Below the pieces are notes generated by a model, which saw nothing but the letters and a program-made list of their open reading frames with translations, was not told the DNA's origin and searched no databases. From Granulicella sp. L56 (GTDB taxonomy: Bacteria > Acidobacteriota > Terriglobia > Terriglobales > Acidobacteriaceae), in contig NZ_LMUS01000006.1 of the NCBI RefSeq assembly GCF_009765835.1, positions 496,001 through 560,000 of the forward strand: a stretch of DNA of 64,000 nucleotides, written 5' to 3'. The first letter of the stretch is position 1; the number at the start of each line of letters is the position of its first letter. Below are positions 18,419 to 27,707 of this stretch, in pieces. The position numbers and the translations under genes were made by a program.

Positions 18419-19003
18419 ATGGCCGTATTGATTGAAGCGATCAACATCAAGCGCAAGACTATGTTCGAGCTTGACAATGCCCCCTACGCCTGTCTGGATT
18501 CAGACATCACCACCCCCACCGCACGCGGTGGCCAGACCCTGGTGCGCCTCAAGATGCGCAACCTGCTCACCAGCGCCGTCTTTGAAAAGACCTTCAAGGC
18601 CAATGACAAGTTCAAGGAGCCCGACCTGCAACTGGTCCCCGCCTCCTATCTCTACAGCGACGGCCAAGGCTCTCACTTCCTCGATCAGGAGAGTTACGAG
18701 ACCCTCACCCTCGACGAAGGCATGGTCGGCAACGCGCTCGACTTCCTCATCGAAGGCACAGAACTCCAACTGCACAAGTACAACGGCAATCCCATCGGCC
18801 TGCAACTGCCGATGTTTGTCGAACTGAACGTCACCTATGCCGAACCGGCAGCGCGAGGCGACTCATCGAGCGGCAGCGGAACCAAGATGGCCAAGCTCGA
18901 AACCGGCCTCGAACTCCGCGTTCCTCCCTTTATCAAAGAAGGCGAAAAGGTGCGAGTGACAACAGAAACTGGAGAGTTTTCAGGCCGCGCCGACAAAAGC
19001 TAG
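18419..19003 (+). CDS. EF-P paralogue of the EfpL/YeiP type
   Basis: This 194-aa three-domain protein binds the ribosome E site and relieves stalling. The ATG at 18419 has AGGA five bases upstream; a longer frame from 18368 adds 17 residues without support. The domain I tip reads TTPTARGGQ (residues 31-39), matching the SPTARGA loop of E. coli YeiP/EfpL and not the PGKG of canonical EF-P, so there is no Lys to be beta-lysylated. The C-terminus LETGLELRVP...GRADKS also matches YeiP (GRAD). A separate canonical EF-P would be expected elsewhere in the genome. Whether it is a true EfpL orthologue is inferred. Confidence 0.85.
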   Translation: MAVLIEAINIKRKTMFELDNAPYACLDSDITTPTARGGQTLVRLKMRNLLTSAVFEKTFKANDKFKEPDLQLVPASYLYSDGQGSHFLDQESYETLTLDEGMVGNALDFLIEGTELQLHKYNGNPIGLQLPMFVELNVTYAEPAARGDSSSGSGTKMAKLETGLELRVPPFIKEGEKVRVTTETGEFSGRADKS

Positions 19004-19036
19004 CCACTCCTCCTCGCCCAATCCAAACTGCATGAG

Positions 19037-20224
19037 CTAAAAATCGACCACGGTAAGATCGAGCGGAAACTCTGACTTCTTGCTGGAAGGATGGGCAGAC
19101 AAATCTTTGCTCCACTCTCCATCAATCCCGCTGGCGTTGAACTGCGCGGCTGGCAACTGCCCGGCTACGGCGAAGTGATCGATCACATAGGGCAAGCCTG
19201 ATGAACCGAGCACCGAAGCGCCATCCATGAGGTGAAAGTGCAGGTGAGGCGCCGAAGTATTGCCGGTGTTGCCCAGCAGAGCAAGCACCTGCCCGCGCTT
19301 CACATGATCGCCCATGGATACGAGCAGTGAATCTTTCTGCAAATGGGCGTAAAAGGCATATTTGCCATGCCCCAGGTCCAGCACAATATGGTTGCCATCG
19401 ACGTTTTTGATGGTGATGGACTTTGGATCAGGCAGGATCCCGGGAATCTGGTTGTCCAGATTGGCGAGGGTATCGACAACGGTGCCGTCAGCCACGGCAA
19501 TAACCTTGACGCCATAACCCGCATAATCCTTCACGCTCTTGCCGTCGCCGTGGAAGACTTTGGCATCGGGATAGAGCAGCATCCAGTCGATGGCGAAGCG
19601 CTGCGCGAAGTAAATCTGGCCGTTGACGGAAAGCGCTGAGCCGCGGTGAATGCCCGTGGGTTCGCAGCAACCGTTGAAAGCAACCCAGCCCTTGCCTTCA
19701 AGCGGCGGCCCAAGCACGGTCACGTCCGTGCCTACGCTGATCGGAGCCATGGTGTCCGTATACGGCACCGTCTCGCCCTTTGGCGAACCCGGAGGTCCAG
19801 CAGCCATCAGATGAAAACGGTGCAGCAGCGTCGCCGGAGGATGGCTGTCCTTGTCCATGGTGAAGTCAACCAGGAAGAGACGGCTCCCGCTGGATTCTAT
19901 CGGCGATACCGCTTCTTCTCCCCGCCCCGTGGCGCGCAGGCGAGCGTGGAGAGCGTCGCCCTCGAAGCTGGCAACGACCTTTGCCGACGCATCCCCGCTC
20001 ACCACATCGATCTTCTCGATCGTCGCCGGAGCGCTCCCTGTATTCGTAATAACCAGCTCGTAGACAAGATGCAGCTTATTGTCTGTCCCCAGAACCGCAA
20101 ACGTCGCCGGCCGCAACGCCGATGCAATCACAGGGGTAAAGGCGTCCTCGGAAAGAGCCGGCAACGCCATCATGACAAGGAGCAAAGGAAGAACGGAGGC
20201 AAAAAGAAGCCGTCTGGCACGCAT
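19037..20224 (-). CDS. Secreted M23-fold protein with altered zinc site
   Basis: This 395-aa exported protein has the signal MRARRLLFASVLPLLLVMM. An N-terminal beta domain (about 30-150) precedes an M23/LytM domain with YAFYAHLQ (His294) and the zinc motif HLHFH at 327-331. The first-ligand motif, normally HxGxD, reads RFAID at 209-213, so the His is an Arg while Asp213 remains. It may be a non-catalytic amidase activator (EnvC/NlpD-like), or use another ligand. It converges on the EF-P gene and diverges from ftsY. Confidence 0.82.
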   Translation of the reverse strand: MRARRLLFASVLPLLLVMMALPALSEDAFTPVIASALRPATFAVLGTDNKLHLVYELVITNTGSAPATIEKIDVVSGDASAKVVASFEGDALHARLRATGRGEEAVSPIESSGSRLFLVDFTMDKDSHPPATLLHRFHLMAAGPPGSPKGETVPYTDTMAPISVGTDVTVLGPPLEGKGWVAFNGCCEPTGIHRGSALSVNGQIYFAQRFAIDWMLLYPDAKVFHGDGKSVKDYAGYGVKVIAVADGTVVDTLANLDNQIPGILPDPKSITIKNVDGNHIVLDLGHGKYAFYAHLQKDSLLVSMGDHVKRGQVLALLGNTGNTSAPHLHFHLMDGASVLGSSGLPYVIDHFAVAGQLPAAQFNASGIDGEWSKDLSAHPSSKKSEFPLDLTVVDF

Positions 20225-20422
20225 AAGCCACCCTTTCGTAATACAGGTTTTCTGATGACAGGAAAGAATAACGCGGCCCCATTAGAACAGGGCCGTCCTC
20301 AGATTGCACCTGATTTTTAAATCCGACACATACAGAGCGCGACGCTTCCTCAGCGCGGCACAACACCTCCGCTGCCTCATCGGAACCACTCCACGCCAGA
20401 CCATTGCTAAACTAGCATCAGC

Positions 20423-21439
20423 ATGGCATTTTCTCTCTTCGGCAAACGCGACAAACCTGAGCAGCAACCCGACCAGCCCACCGCCACACCGGAGGCTGTC
20501 TCCCCCCTTGAACCCGCAGAGCAGAAACGCGGCCTCTTCGACCGCATGAAGCAGGCGGTCACTCGCACCCGCGAGTCGTTCACCGAGTCCATCAGCTCCG
20601 TCATCGCTCTCACCCGCGAGGTCGACGAATCAACGCTTGTCGGCCTCGAACCCATCCTGCTCCGCGCCGACCTCGGTGCACCGACCACCGCCATCGTCAT
20701 CGAAAATCTGCGCCAGCGCGCCCTCCGCACCGGCATACAGGGCGGCGCCGAGCTCAAACAGCTCCTCAAAGCCGAGTTGAAGCAGATCCTCGACGGCGTC
20801 TCCCACCCCGTCCACCATCCCGCCACGCCACCCGAAGTCATCATGATGGTCGGCGTCAACGGCACCGGCAAAACCACCACCTCCGGCAAGCTGGCCGCCC
20901 TCTTCAGTTCGCAGGGCCGCAGCGTTCTGCTCTGCGCCGCTGACACCTTCCGCGCCGCCGCCATCGAGCAACTGGAAGTCTGGGCCCAGCGCTCCGACGT
21001 TCCCCTCATCAAGACCAAGCAAGGCGGAGACCCCAGCGCCGCGCTCTACGACGCCTGCTCCGCCGCCAAAGCACGCGGCACGCAAGTCCTCATCGTAGAC
21101 ACCGCAGGCCGTCTCCACACCAAGACCGACCTGATGAAGGAGCTCGACAAGATGCGCCGCACCGCTGAAAAGCTGGTCCCCGGCGCACCCCACCAAACCC
21201 TCCTCGTCATGGACGCGACCACCGGCCAGAACGGCCTGACGCAAGCCCGTCTCTTCACCGAGGCCGCCCGGGTCACCGGCATCGTCCTCACCAAGCTCGA
21301 CGGCACCGCCAAGGGCGGCATCGTCCTCGCCATCGCCACCGAACTCAAGCTCCCCGTCCTCTACGCCGGAGTAGGCGAAAAGATGGAAGACATCCTCCCC
21401 TTCGACAGCGCCACCTTCATCGACTCCCTGATCGACTAG
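20423..21439 (+). CDS. ftsY: Signal recognition particle receptor FtsY
   Basis: This 338-aa SRP-type GTPase docks ribosome-nascent chain complexes at the membrane. A short acidic/Gln-rich N-terminus (about 30 residues) replaces the long A domain of E. coli. The N domain is followed by G1 [31 protein letters not shown]3 [13 protein letters not shown] and [10 protein letters not shown]. The C-terminal [12 protein letters not shown] is standard. It is monocistronic in this window and converges on a small secreted protein gene. Confidence 0.97.
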   Translation: MAFSLFGKRDKPEQQPDQPTATPEAVSPLEPAEQKRGLFDRMKQAVTRTRESFTESISSVIALTREVDESTLVGLEPILLRADLGAPTTAIVIENLRQRALRTGIQGGAELKQLLKAELKQILDGVSHPVHHPATPPEVIMMVGVNGTGKTTTSGKLAALFSSQGRSVLLCAADTFRAAAIEQLEVWAQRSDVPLIKTKQGGDPSAALYDACSAAKARGTQVLIVDTAGRLHTKTDLMKELDKMRRTAEKLVPGAPHQTLLVMDATTGQNGLTQARLFTEAARVTGIVLTKLDGTAKGGIVLAIATELKLPVLYAGVGEKMEDILPFDSATFIDSLID

Positions 21440-21550
21440 CAAAGGCCTCTCTTCTGCGCCGTGGCCGTTCGTTGGCCGCGTAGAAGATCATCCGCACAAT
21501 AAGCCTCTGTGACTGACTTGATCCAGCAGATCGGTGAAAGGTCATTCACC

Positions 21551-21889
21551 TTACTTCTTGTCTTTACAGGCTCGGATGGAATCCGCATCGGCCGCGCCCA
21601 GATCCACGTGCGAGACTACTCCCGCTTCGACAGATAGCTTTCGCACGGCGTGATGCGGTCCTCCCTCGACGATAGAGTACTTCCCAGGCTTGAGCTCTTC
21701 TGCTTTGTACGTTCCGTCGCAGGTCGCCACAATGCCGATGACCGCACCGTGGTTTGCAGTCAAAACGATTTGGGCGCCGGGGTCAGCACTGCCGGCGATA
21801 GAACCTGTGGATGCAGCGCCCTGTGCATGCAAAACGTTGGGGGCAAACACAACAAGAGCCGCGATAAAACAAGTAGAGATTTTGAACAT
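21551..21889 (-). CDS. Small secreted carboxypeptidase-regulatory-like protein
   Basis: This 112-aa protein has the signal MFKISTCFIAALVVFAPNV ending in LHA. The rest looks like one beta-sandwich of the carboxypeptidase regulatory or Cna-B type: GSIAGSADPGAQIVLTA, DGTYKAEELKPGKYSIVEGG, then LSVEAGVVSHVDL. Two Cys (CDGTY and RACK) could form a disulfide. AAAGGA precedes the ATG by 6 nt. No partner gene is adjacent, and function is unknown. Confidence 0.7.
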   Translation of the reverse strand: MFKISTCFIAALVVFAPNVLHAQGAASTGSIAGSADPGAQIVLTANHGAVIGIVATCDGTYKAEELKPGKYSIVEGGPHHAVRKLSVEAGVVSHVDLGAADADSIRACKDKK

Positions 21890-22136
21890 TGGTTTCCTTT
21901 CAGGTGAAGCTGGTTTCGAGCGTACGGCGTCAAAGGACGTCGCAGTAAATGATCAGATTCTCGGAAGACCGCCGTTGTATGTCATATCCTGGCCGAGACA
22001 CAGAGGGGCCTTAAAGCGAATACGCGCTAACGCAAGAATTTGTTCCGGAATACACCGTCGAACATCTAGGGGAACTCTAAGTATTGCGACAGCGTGCTGC
22101 CCGAGCTTTCATTTTCAGCATGGGTTAAGATAAACT

Positions 22137-22152
22137 TTAACTAACCAGTTAA
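22137..22152. promoter_or_regulatory. Putative TetR operator
   Basis: TTAACT-AACC-AGTTAA is a perfect inverted repeat ending 3 bp before the TetR gene's ATG. TetR regulators usually bind such palindromes at their own promoter. A repressor here would block both its own transcription and the downstream efflux genes. No binding data; inferred from position and symmetry. Confidence 0.55.
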
Positions 22153-22155
22153 TCA

Positions 22156-22902
22156 ATGCCCTCAAAGAAGCCCATCCCGCCCCCTACTGACCCGACCGAC
22201 AAGAGTCGAGAGAAGATCCTCCGCGCTGCCCTGCACGAATTCAGCGCCCACGGCCTCGCCGGAGCACGCACCGACGCCATCGCCGAATCGGCAAACGTCA
22301 ACAAGGCTCTGCTCTACTATTACTTCAAGAACAAGGAATCGCTCTACGCCGCAACCTTTGAAGCAGCCCTCGGCAACGTCATGCAGAACACCCTCGCCGT
22401 GCTCCAGACCAGGTGCTCCCCAGGCGAACTCCTTCTGCGCCTCGCCCTCAACCACTTCGACCGCGTGCTCACCCAGCACGAGTTCCAGAGCCTCATGCAG
22501 CAGGAGATGGTGCGCTTCCATCATGGCAAAAGCAGCTCCATCCCCTCACTGACAAGCAGAGTCTTCACTCCGCTCCTCAAAAAAATACAAGCCGCTGTCG
22601 AAGAGGGGATCGGCTCTGGCGAGCTCTGCAAAATCGACTGGATGCAGGTCATGTATTCGACCTATGGCTCGAACGTCTTCTACTTCATGAGCGCGCCGAT
22701 GATGCGCCTCTCGCTGTCCTTCGAACCCTTCGATCCCGCAACCATCGAGTTTCGCCGCAAGGCCGCCGTACAGTTTCTCGGCAACGCCCTCTTCGTCGAT
22801 CGTTCCCACGGCGCAAAGCTCGTCCGTCGCGTCCTCGCCGCCATGCCCATGCCTGTCCTAGACAAACCACTTGCCTGGAGAACAATTTATGAACGCCCGT
22901 AA
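22156..22902 (+). CDS. TetR family transcriptional regulator
   Basis: This 248-aa protein has an N-terminal helix-turn-helix (ILRAALHEFSAHG, TDAIAESANVNKALLYYYF, residues about 18-62) and a ligand domain of about 180 residues. It is slightly longer than average for the family because of the C-terminal end. It overlaps the adaptor gene by 14 bp and heads the efflux operon, an arrangement like CecR-YbhG-YbhF in E. coli. A palindrome directly before its start is the likely operator. No clear Shine-Dalgarno is seen, so it may be leaderless. Ligand unknown. Confidence 0.9.
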   Translation: MPSKKPIPPPTDPTDKSREKILRAALHEFSAHGLAGARTDAIAESANVNKALLYYYFKNKESLYAATFEAALGNVMQNTLAVLQTRCSPGELLLRLALNHFDRVLTQHEFQSLMQQEMVRFHHGKSSSIPSLTSRVFTPLLKKIQAAVEEGIGSGELCKIDWMQVMYSTYGSNVFYFMSAPMMRLSLSFEPFDPATIEFRRKAAVQFLGNALFVDRSHGAKLVRRVLAAMPMPVLDKPLAWRTIYERP

Positions 22903-23953
22903 CCGAATCCTCATCCTGATGGGCATCCTTCTGGTCATCGGGCTCTTCTGGTACTTTTTTTCGACCGACCGATCGACCGATCTCCAACTCATCGGCACTG
23001 TCGACGCCAACGAAGTCGTCGTCAGCTCACGCATCCCCGGCCGCATCCAGAAGCTCACCGTGGATGAAGGCGACACTGTCACCGCGGGCGAACTCATCGC
23101 CAACATTCAAAGCGACGACCTCGCCGCAGCCCGCAACGCCGCCGAAGCCACCGCTCTCAGCCAGAACTTTAAGCTGCAAGGTTCGCAGGACACCCAGCGC
23201 CAAACCAAAGGCAGCACCACCAGTCAGGTAGCCAACGCCGAGGCCCAATTACAAGTAGCAAACGCCGCACTGTTGCAGGCGCAAGCCAATTACGAGCATC
23301 AACAGGCCGATAGCAACCGTACCATAGCTCTCGCCAAGCAAGGCGTCATGAGCCAGCAGTCGAGCGACGAAGCCATTACCTCTCTGCGCGCGTTGCAAGC
23401 CGCCGTCGACTCCGCGAAGCAAAGCGTAGTCGCAGCCAACGCATCTCTCAAACTAGCCGTAGCGAATACCATTCAGGCACAAGCCGCAGCCAAAACCGTA
23501 GCCTCCACCCGCAGCGACGTGCAAAACGCAAAAGCCCTCGTCAATCAGGCGCAGGTCGAGCTCGACTACGCCAACGTCCTCGCTCCCATCTCCGGAAGGG
23601 TCAACGTTCGCGCAGCCCGTCAGGGCGAAGTCGTCGCCGCCGGAACCCCCATCGTCACCATCACCGACCTCACCCAAACCTGGGTCTACGCTCCGCTCCC
23701 CGAGACCGAAGCCGACTCCGTCAAGCTCGGCGACAGCCTCCGCGTGGTCATGCCCAGCGGCGAGGCCATTCAGGGCAAAGTCATCAACAAGTCCGCTGAA
23801 GCCGACTTCGCCACCCAGCGCGACGTAAGCCGCCGTAAACGCGACATCAAGACCATCGAGCTTAAGCTCCTCATCCCCAATCCCGGCATGAAGTACACCC
23901 TCGGCATGACCGCCGAAGTCTACGTCCCCAAAGACAAGCTGGTGAAGCAATGA
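22889..23953 (+). CDS. HlyD-family periplasmic adaptor of an ABC exporter
   Basis: This 354-aa adaptor has one N-terminal membrane anchor (ILILMGILLVIGLFWYFF), a lipoyl/barrel-sandwich half (VVVSSRIPGRIQKLTVDEGD), a long Ala/Gln-rich coiled-coil hairpin (about 95-210), then the second lipoyl half (VLAPISGRVNVRAARQGEVV) and a beta-barrel. The ATG at 22889 follows GGAGAA and begins inside the TetR gene. It overlaps the ATPase gene as ATGA. The coiled coil suggests docking to an outer-membrane channel, for which no gene lies nearby. Confidence 0.93.
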   Translation: MNARNRILILMGILLVIGLFWYFFSTDRSTDLQLIGTVDANEVVVSSRIPGRIQKLTVDEGDTVTAGELIANIQSDDLAAARNAAEATALSQNFKLQGSQDTQRQTKGSTTSQVANAEAQLQVANAALLQAQANYEHQQADSNRTIALAKQGVMSQQSSDEAITSLRALQAAVDSAKQSVVAANASLKLAVANTIQAQAAAKTVASTRSDVQNAKALVNQAQVELDYANVLAPISGRVNVRAARQGEVVAAGTPIVTITDLTQTWVYAPLPETEADSVKLGDSLRVVMPSGEAIQGKVINKSAEADFATQRDVSRRKRDIKTIELKLLIPNPGMKYTLGMTAEVYVPKDKLVKQ

Positions 23954-24969
23954 GCACCACGCCAGTCACAGCTCAACCAGCCATCTCCGTCCAGAACATC
24001 ATCAAGCGCTACGGCGACTTCGAGGCAGTCAAAGGCATCACCTTCGACGTAGCCGAGGGCGAGATCTTCGGTCTGCTCGGCCCCAACGGCGCAGGCAAAA
24101 GCACCCTCATCCGCATGATGACGACGCTCATCCCCGTCACCTCCGGCAAAGCCATCATCGGCGGCCACGACGTCTCCCGCGACTCCGACGCCGTCCGCCG
24201 CATGATCGGCGTCATCCCCCAGGCCCTCACCAGCGACATCGATCTCACCGTCGAAGAGAACCTCTCCATCTACGCCAAGCTCTACGACGTTCCCAAGGCC
24301 CGCCGCGAACAAAACATCAACGACCTTCTCGAAGCCGTTGACCTCACCAAGTGGCGCAACGCGCAGACGAAAACTCTCTCCGGCGGAATGCGCCGCCGCC
24401 TCGAAATCGCTCGCGGCCTCGTCCACAATCCGCGCATCTTCTTCCTCGACGAACCCACCACCGGCCTCGACCCCGTCTCCCGCGTCGCCGTATGGGAGAT
24501 GCTCAACAACCTCAAGAACAAGCATCACCTCACCATGCTCATCACGACGCACTACATGGACGAGGCCGACCGCCTCTGCGACCGCATCGCCATCGTCGAT
24601 CACGGCAAGCTCGTAGCCCTCGACACGCCCATGGCGCTCAAAGCCAACGTCCCCGGCACCAACGTAGTCGAAGCGCAGTTCTCCACCGAATCCACTGATT
24701 GGCCCGAGCGTCTGCGGCAACTCGAAGGCGTCATGTCGGTCGAATCGCAAAGCTCCGGCATGTACCGCATCATGACCTCCAGCGGTTCGCTCACCACTAT
24801 CCAGTTAGTTCAGATGGCCGCCAGCCGAGGCGAAACCATCAAGTCCCTCAGCGTACAAAACACCACCCTCGACGACGTCTTCGTCCACTACACCGGACGC
24901 GCACTTCGCGACGAACAAGTGAAAGCGGCCGCCTTCGTCATGCCGCCGCGCCCAGGGATGCAGCCATGA
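23950..24969 (+). CDS. ABC transporter ATP-binding protein (drug/lipid export type)
   Basis: This 339-aa single ATPase domain has Walker A GLLGPNGAGKSTLIRMM, signature LSGGMRRRLEIARGL, Walker B IFFLDEPTTGLDP and an H-loop TTHYMDEADRL. The C-terminal 100 residues resemble the regulatory extension of the DrrA/YbhF type. E. coli YbhF is a double ATPase; this one is single. Both junctions overlap as ATGA, so adaptor, ATPase and permease are tightly coupled. Substrates of such pumps are often antibiotics, but nothing here identifies one. Confidence 0.95.
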   Translation: MSTTPVTAQPAISVQNIIKRYGDFEAVKGITFDVAEGEIFGLLGPNGAGKSTLIRMMTTLIPVTSGKAIIGGHDVSRDSDAVRRMIGVIPQALTSDIDLTVEENLSIYAKLYDVPKARREQNINDLLEAVDLTKWRNAQTKTLSGGMRRRLEIARGLVHNPRIFFLDEPTTGLDPVSRVAVWEMLNNLKNKHHLTMLITTHYMDEADRLCDRIAIVDHGKLVALDTPMALKANVPGTNVVEAQFSTESTDWPERLRQLEGVMSVESQSSGMYRIMTSSGSLTTIQLVQMAASRGETIKSLSVQNTTLDDVFVHYTGRALRDEQVKAAAFVMPPRPGMQP

Positions 24970-26078
24970 ACCGAATGATGGCAATCGTCGAACGCGAGAT
25001 GCGAAAGTTCTTCCGCTCGCCCGCACTCATGATGGTCTCCATGACCCTCCCGCTGGTGCAACTGCTCATCCTCGGCCACGCCTTCGGCGGCAAGATCCGC
25101 AACGCCCGTATGGGCATCGTCGATTACGACCACGGCGCGCAGGCCCTCAAAATCCACGAAGCCTTCGACGCCATCGCCGCCAACATCCGCACCTTCACCA
25201 CCGTCCCTTACAACAATGAGGTGCAGGCTCGCGAAGACGTCCGCACCGGCAAGATCGACGGCGCCGTCATCATCCCGAAACAATACTCCCGCCGCGTCCT
25301 CGCAGGCGACTCCCCCAACATCGGCCTCGTCGTCGACAACACCGACCAGGTCATGAGCGACTCACTCGAGCAGGAGATGCAATCTCTCGTCGACTCCCTC
25401 AACGCTCCCATCATTCAGCCGCTCGTCGTCCAGAGCATCGCCCTCAAAATCGTCGAACTCTACCCCTACGTCGAGTACATGAAGTACCTCCTCGCAGGCT
25501 CCATCTCGCTCGCCATGTACGTCGCCGTCATGATCGGCGGCGGCATGTTGTACATCGACGACAAGGCCCGTGGCGTCCACGAGGGCTACCTCGTCACTCC
25601 CATCACCCGGCTCGAACTGGTCATGGGTCTCAACCTCGCAGGCTCCATCAAAGCCATTCTCTCCGGCATCTGCCTCACCGTCATCGGCTCGCTCTTCGCA
25701 GGCATCGGAGCCATCTTCAACCCCATGGCGCTCCTGCAACTCTCGCTCCTCATCGTCGCCACGTCAGTCGCCTTCAACGGCATGATGTTCCTGATGATGG
25801 TCCGCGTAGAAGACCCCCTCGTCCCCCGCGCCATGTTCGGCGTCCTCAACACGCTTCTCTTCTTCCCCAGCGGAGCCATCTCGCCCGTCTCCGGCCTTCC
25901 CCCCTGGCTCCGCGCCATCGCCGACGTCGATCCCTTCACCTACGCCGTCCACGGCTTCAAAGCCATCCTGCTCAAAGACGGAGGCTTCACCGCCATCTAT
26001 CCCGACATCCTCTTCCTCTTCGCCTTCGGAATCGGCGCGCTCCTGATCGCAACACCGCTCTTCAAACGCACCCTCTAA
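24966..26078 (+). CDS. ABC-2 type transporter permease
   Basis: This 370-aa permease has one N-terminal helix, a large extracytoplasmic domain (about 45-170) and five more helices, with the family motif near LFFPSGAISPVSGLPPWLRAI and a final FAFGIGALLIATPLF helix. The open frame extends back to 24699, but that portion is the ATPase gene read out of frame; the ATG at 24966 overlaps the ATPase stop as ATGA. Only one permease gene is present, so it probably works as a homodimer. Confidence 0.94.
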   Translation: MNRMMAIVEREMRKFFRSPALMMVSMTLPLVQLLILGHAFGGKIRNARMGIVDYDHGAQALKIHEAFDAIAANIRTFTTVPYNNEVQAREDVRTGKIDGAVIIPKQYSRRVLAGDSPNIGLVVDNTDQVMSDSLEQEMQSLVDSLNAPIIQPLVVQSIALKIVELYPYVEYMKYLLAGSISLAMYVAVMIGGGMLYIDDKARGVHEGYLVTPITRLELVMGLNLAGSIKAILSGICLTVIGSLFAGIGAIFNPMALLQLSLLIVATSVAFNGMMFLMMVRVEDPLVPRAMFGVLNTLLFFPSGAISPVSGLPPWLRAIADVDPFTYAVHGFKAILLKDGGFTAIYPDILFLFAFGIGALLIATPLFKRTL

Positions 26079-26125
26079 GCCTGCCGCTCCTCACCCCTTG
26101 TCATACGGCGGCACCTTCCACAAAC

Positions 26126-26186
26126 GTGTCATCCTGAGCGAAGGTGCAGCCGAGTCGAAGGACCTGCGGCTGCAGTTGCCTGTTTT
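26126..26186. repeat. Intergenic repeat-like unit (GTCATCCTGAGCGAAG type)
   Basis: The segment starts GTCATCCTGAGCGAAGG and contains GAGTCGAAGGACCTGCGG. It resembles family A in layout (GTCATC... then GA...) but not in exact sequence, and no second copy is in the window. From memory, similar units are scattered in Terriglobia genomes; this was not checked. Confidence 0.4.
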
Positions 26187-26248
26187 ATGCCATCCTAGTC
26201 ACCGCGATTGCAGATAGACTAGGGCCTCCACCCATCTTTGGAGGCCCG

Positions 26249-27655
26249 ATGCGCCACGCTCTACTCCTGACCCTGCTCGTAGCAATGAGCAGCACTCTAG
26301 CTGCACAAGCGCCTCCCCTATCCGACTACGTGGGCACCTACACCGACCGCCCCGGCCACACGCTCGAAATAGTCGCGGGCGATCAACTCTTCGCCGTACA
26401 GGACAGCGCAAAGTACAAGCTCCAATCCTCCAAACCCGACGAGTTCATTACCATCACCGGGAACAAAATCCCCTTTATCCGCGACGCCAGCGGCAAAGTC
26501 ATCGGCTACGAAGAAGACGGCAAACTCCACCCACGCGTCTCACTCTCCATCACGCCGGAGTCCGCCGCCCTCGCCCGCCCGTGGCCACTGAGCAAAGGCA
26601 CCACGTACCACTACCACCCACCCGCCAATCTTCACGACGGAATCGCCGTAGCCAGCATCACCCACTCCGACCTCGGCGAAGCCACAGCAGACGCCATCGT
26701 GAACAGCATCCTCAATGGCACTTACCAGGACGTCCATAGCGTCCTTCTCTACCAGCACGGCCACCTCGTCATGGAAGAGTACTTCTACGGCTACAACGCC
26801 ACTCGCCAGCATCAACTCCGCTCCGCCACCAAATCAGTCGTTAGCGCGGTGGTCGGCATCGCCATCGACCGCGGCGCTCTCACCGGAGCCAACGAACTCG
26901 TGCTCCCCCACATGAGCTACACCACCTACGCCAACCCCGACCCGCGCAAATCGAAGATCACGCTCGGCAACTTTCTCTCCATGAGTTCCGGCCTCGACTG
27001 CAACGACCACAGCGGCACCTCTCCCGGCCGCGAGACCGTCCTCGATGACGCGCCCGACTGGGTCAAAGCCACGCTCGATCTCCCCATGATCAACGACCCC
27101 GGCAGCAAGGGCTTCTACTGCTCAGGAGGCGTTGCTGTCGCAGGCCGCATGGCCGAAAACGCAACCCACATGTATCTCCCCGACTTCGCCCAGAAAAATC
27201 TCTTCGCCCCTCTCGGAATCCCACGCACCAACTGGACGTGGAACTACAACCTCACCAACGCCAACAAGGAGTACTCCCAGATCCATCTCCGCCCCCGCGA
27301 CATGCTCAAGCTCGGCATCCTCTTCGCCGACGGCGGCAAGTGGAAGGGCCATCAGGTCATCTCCTCCTCCTGGGTGCAGGCATCGCTCACAACCCAAAGT
27401 CAGATCGACGGCACCGACTACGGCTATTTCTGGTGGAAGCCCTACTTCAATGTGCCCACCCCCAACGGCATACAGCGCGTCCACTTCAGCGCCGCGCAAG
27501 GCAACGGAGGCCAGAAGATTTACCTCCTTCCGCAATACGATCTCGTCGCGGTCTTCACCGCGGGCGATTACAACTCCGGCGGAGCGCCCCCCAACAAGAT
27601 CATGATCAACATCATCCTGCCGGCACTCATCGCAGCCCGTTCCCACGTAAAGTAA
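26249..27655 (+). CDS. Secreted serine hydrolase (beta-lactamase class C fold)
   Basis: This 468-aa exported protein has the signal MRHALLLTLLVAMSSTLAA. The start at 26249 has GGAGG five bases upstream; the frame from 26144 is not needed. An N-terminal beta domain of about 100 residues is followed by the penicillin-binding-like domain with SATK (SxxK) in LRSATKSVVSAV, YCS at the YxN position and HFSAAQGNGGQ near the C-terminus. Such proteins act as esterases, D-peptidases or beta-lactamase-like enzymes; the class is uncertain. It lies just beyond the M56/BlaI unit but converges on it. Confidence 0.85.
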   Translation: MRHALLLTLLVAMSSTLAAQAPPLSDYVGTYTDRPGHTLEIVAGDQLFAVQDSAKYKLQSSKPDEFITITGNKIPFIRDASGKVIGYEEDGKLHPRVSLSITPESAALARPWPLSKGTTYHYHPPANLHDGIAVASITHSDLGEATADAIVNSILNGTYQDVHSVLLYQHGHLVMEEYFYGYNATRQHQLRSATKSVVSAVVGIAIDRGALTGANELVLPHMSYTTYANPDPRKSKITLGNFLSMSSGLDCNDHSGTSPGRETVLDDAPDWVKATLDLPMINDPGSKGFYCSGGVAVAGRMAENATHMYLPDFAQKNLFAPLGIPRTNWTWNYNLTNANKEYSQIHLRPRDMLKLGILFADGGKWKGHQVISSSWVQASLTTQSQIDGTDYGYFWWKPYFNVPTPNGIQRVHFSAAQGNGGQKIYLLPQYDLVAVFTAGDYNSGGAPPNKIMINIILPALIAARSHVK

Positions 27656-27707
27656 TTTCGGACGCGGCATCCATCCAAATGCCGCGCCCGAAATCCAAAC
27701 ATCCTCT

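Noticed and set aside
24699..24965. N-terminal extension of the ABC permease frame
   Set aside because: It reads the ATPase gene out of frame; the ATGA overlap at 24966 gives the real start.
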